Below, one piece after another: positions 63,170-64,000 of a DNA stretch of 64,000 bases (the first letter of the stretch is position 1; every line of letters begins with the position of its first letter). Both the position numbers and the translations under genes were made by a program. The notes beneath the pieces were generated by a model. It was not told where the DNA came from. It searched no databases and saw only the letters and a list, made by a program, of their open reading frames with translations. The stretch is from Streptomyces wuyuanensis (GTDB taxonomy: Bacteria > Actinomycetota > Actinomycetes > Streptomycetales > Streptomycetaceae): the NCBI RefSeq assembly GCF_900103455.1, contig NZ_FNHI01000002.1, positions 62,001 to 126,000 of the forward strand. The letters are read 5' to 3'.

Positions 63170-64000
63170 ATGTCCGAGGTCAGCTCCGAGATCGGGTCCG
63201 GAAGCACGTCAGAGCAGCGCTTCGGGGAGTACGTCGCCGTGCGCCGCCACGAGGACGGGCACGTCGCCGAGCTGGTGCTCGACCGGCCCAAGGCCATGAA
63301 CGCGGTCTCCACGGAGATGGCCCGCTCGATCGCCGCCGCCTGTGAGGAACTGGCGGCGGACCACTCGGTGCGGGTGACCGTCGTGACCTCGTCGAACGAC
63401 CGGGCCTTCTGCGTCGGTGCCGACCTCAAGGAGCGCAACTCCTTCACCGACGCGGAGTTGGTGCGGCAGCGGCCGACCGCCCGCGCCGCCTACACCGGGG
63501 TGCTGGAACTGCCGATGCCCACGATCGCCGCGGTGCACGGCTTCGCGCTGGGCGGAGGCTTCGAACTGGCGCTCTCCTGCGATGTGATCGTGGCCGACGC
63601 GACGGCCGTCGTCGGACTGCCCGAGGTGTCCGTCGGCGTGATCCCGGGTGGCGGCGGTACGCAGCTGCTGCCGCGGCGCGTGGGCGCCGCACGTGCCGCC
63701 GAGCTGGTGTTCACCGCGCGGCGCGTGGAGGCGGCCGAGGCCCGGGAGTTGGGCCTCGTGGACGAGCTCGCCGACGACGCCCGTCCGGCCGCCCTCGCCC
63801 TGGCCGCCCGGATGGCCGCGAACTCCCCGGTCGGCCTGCGGGCCGCGAAGCGGGCGCTGCGGCTCGGCCACGGGCTCGACCTGCGGGCGGGGCTCGAAGT
63901 CGAGGACGCGGCCTGGCGTTCGGTGGCGTTCTCCGGTGACCGGGCCGAGGGCGTCGCGGCCTTCAACGAGAAGCGGAAGCCGGAGTGGCCCGGCGAGTGA
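63170..64000 (+). CDS. Enoyl-CoA hydratase/isomerase
   Basis: This 276-residue crotonase-fold enzyme has AELVLDRPKAMNAVSTEMAR, FCVGADLKERNSFTDAELVR (first oxyanion-hole strand), MPTIAAVHGFALGGGFELAL followed by SCDVIVADATAVVGLPEVSV, and GVIPGGGGTQLLPRRVGAAR. Glu in FELALSC matches the first catalytic Glu, and Glu in LPEVSVG the second, so hydratase activity in fatty acid or amino acid degradation is expected. A C-terminal NSPVGLRAAKRALRLGHGLD follows. ATG 63170 follows GGGAGG. The stop TGA occupies the last three bases of the window. Confidence 0.92.
   Translation: MSEVSSEIGSGSTSEQRFGEYVAVRRHEDGHVAELVLDRPKAMNAVSTEMARSIAAACEELAADHSVRVTVVTSSNDRAFCVGADLKERNSFTDAELVRQRPTARAAYTGVLELPMPTIAAVHGFALGGGFELALSCDVIVADATAVVGLPEVSVGVIPGGGGTQLLPRRVGAARAAELVFTARRVEAAEARELGLVDELADDARPAALALAARMAANSPVGLRAAKRALRLGHGLDLRAGLEVEDAAWRSVAFSGDRAEGVAAFNEKRKPEWPGE

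Overview
The window is high-GC actinobacterial chromosome, almost certainly from a Streptomyces. The codon third positions are strongly G/C, GTG starts are frequent, and many genes are joined by ATGA/GTGA overlaps. The gene order (sialic/Kdn-type glycopolymer genes, Bmp nucleoside transporter, AfsQ1/AfsQ2/SigQ, deoC-punA block, acyl-CoA carboxylase block, class III cyclase) is one I recall as conserved in the central chromosome of S. coelicolor. No rRNA, tRNA, CRISPR array, IS element or prophage was recognised.

Region 1 (1-7.2 kb) is the most variable part. Two paralogous ECF sigma factor plus membrane-partner pairs (1150-2492 and 5130-7012) flank a BldB/AbaA/WhiJ-style set: a DUF397 protein, an XRE regulator broken by one stop codon, a small protein and an RsbW-like ATPase. 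The left edge holds a gene cut by an amber codon and a small frameshifted gene.

Region 2 (7.2-11.4 kb) has a lipoprotein L,D-transpeptidase, a methylmalonyl-CoA-mutase-type large subunit without a B12 domain, a LysE/LeuE-like exporter, a relic of an FAD monooxygenase, and a signal-peptidase-I homologue that has lost both catalytic residues.

Region 3 (11.8-19.0 kb) is a nonulosonic acid (sialic acid/Kdn) cell-surface polymer cluster. It encodes a polysialyltransferase-like protein, a GT2 glycosyltransferase, a second putative glycosyltransferase, a CMP-nonulosonate synthetase fused to a KdsC-like HAD phosphatase, a NeuB synthase and a GT52-like protein.

Region 4 (19.4-28 kb, 34.1-35.4 kb and 44.6-50.5 kb) is a dispersed nucleoside uptake and catabolism system: Bmp lipoprotein, ABC ATPase, two permeases, cytidine deaminase, thymidine phosphorylase, adenosine deaminase, deoC with two ALDH-family genes, and punA with a phosphosugar mutase. 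A 12-bp palindrome CTACGCGCGTAG lies just upstream of four of these units, and a 10/12 variant lies upstream of the fifth (bmp). This is the strongest regulatory signal in the window. A DeoR-family regulator at 53.1 kb is a candidate ligand-responsive partner.

Region 5 (28-34 kb) mixes a decayed Uma2 gene, a STAS protein, an ECF sigma factor with a SnoaL-like tail, a second L,D-transpeptidase, a divergent MFS/LysR pair and an alpha/beta-hydrolase-like protein lacking its nucleophile serine. Region 6 (35.5-42.2 kb) carries two small secreted proteins, PspC and VanZ proteins, the afsQ1-afsQ2-lipoprotein operon divergent from sigQ with a perfect AfsQ1 box between them, and a uridine-kinase-like enzyme.

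Region 7 (50.9-64 kb) holds an Lpd-like quinone reductase, DeoR and TetR regulators, and the acyl-CoA carboxylase set (biotinylated alpha, beta, epsilon) with biotin ligase, Maf, the 42-residue protein MmpB, a class III nucleotide cyclase and an enoyl-CoA hydratase that ends exactly at the window edge.
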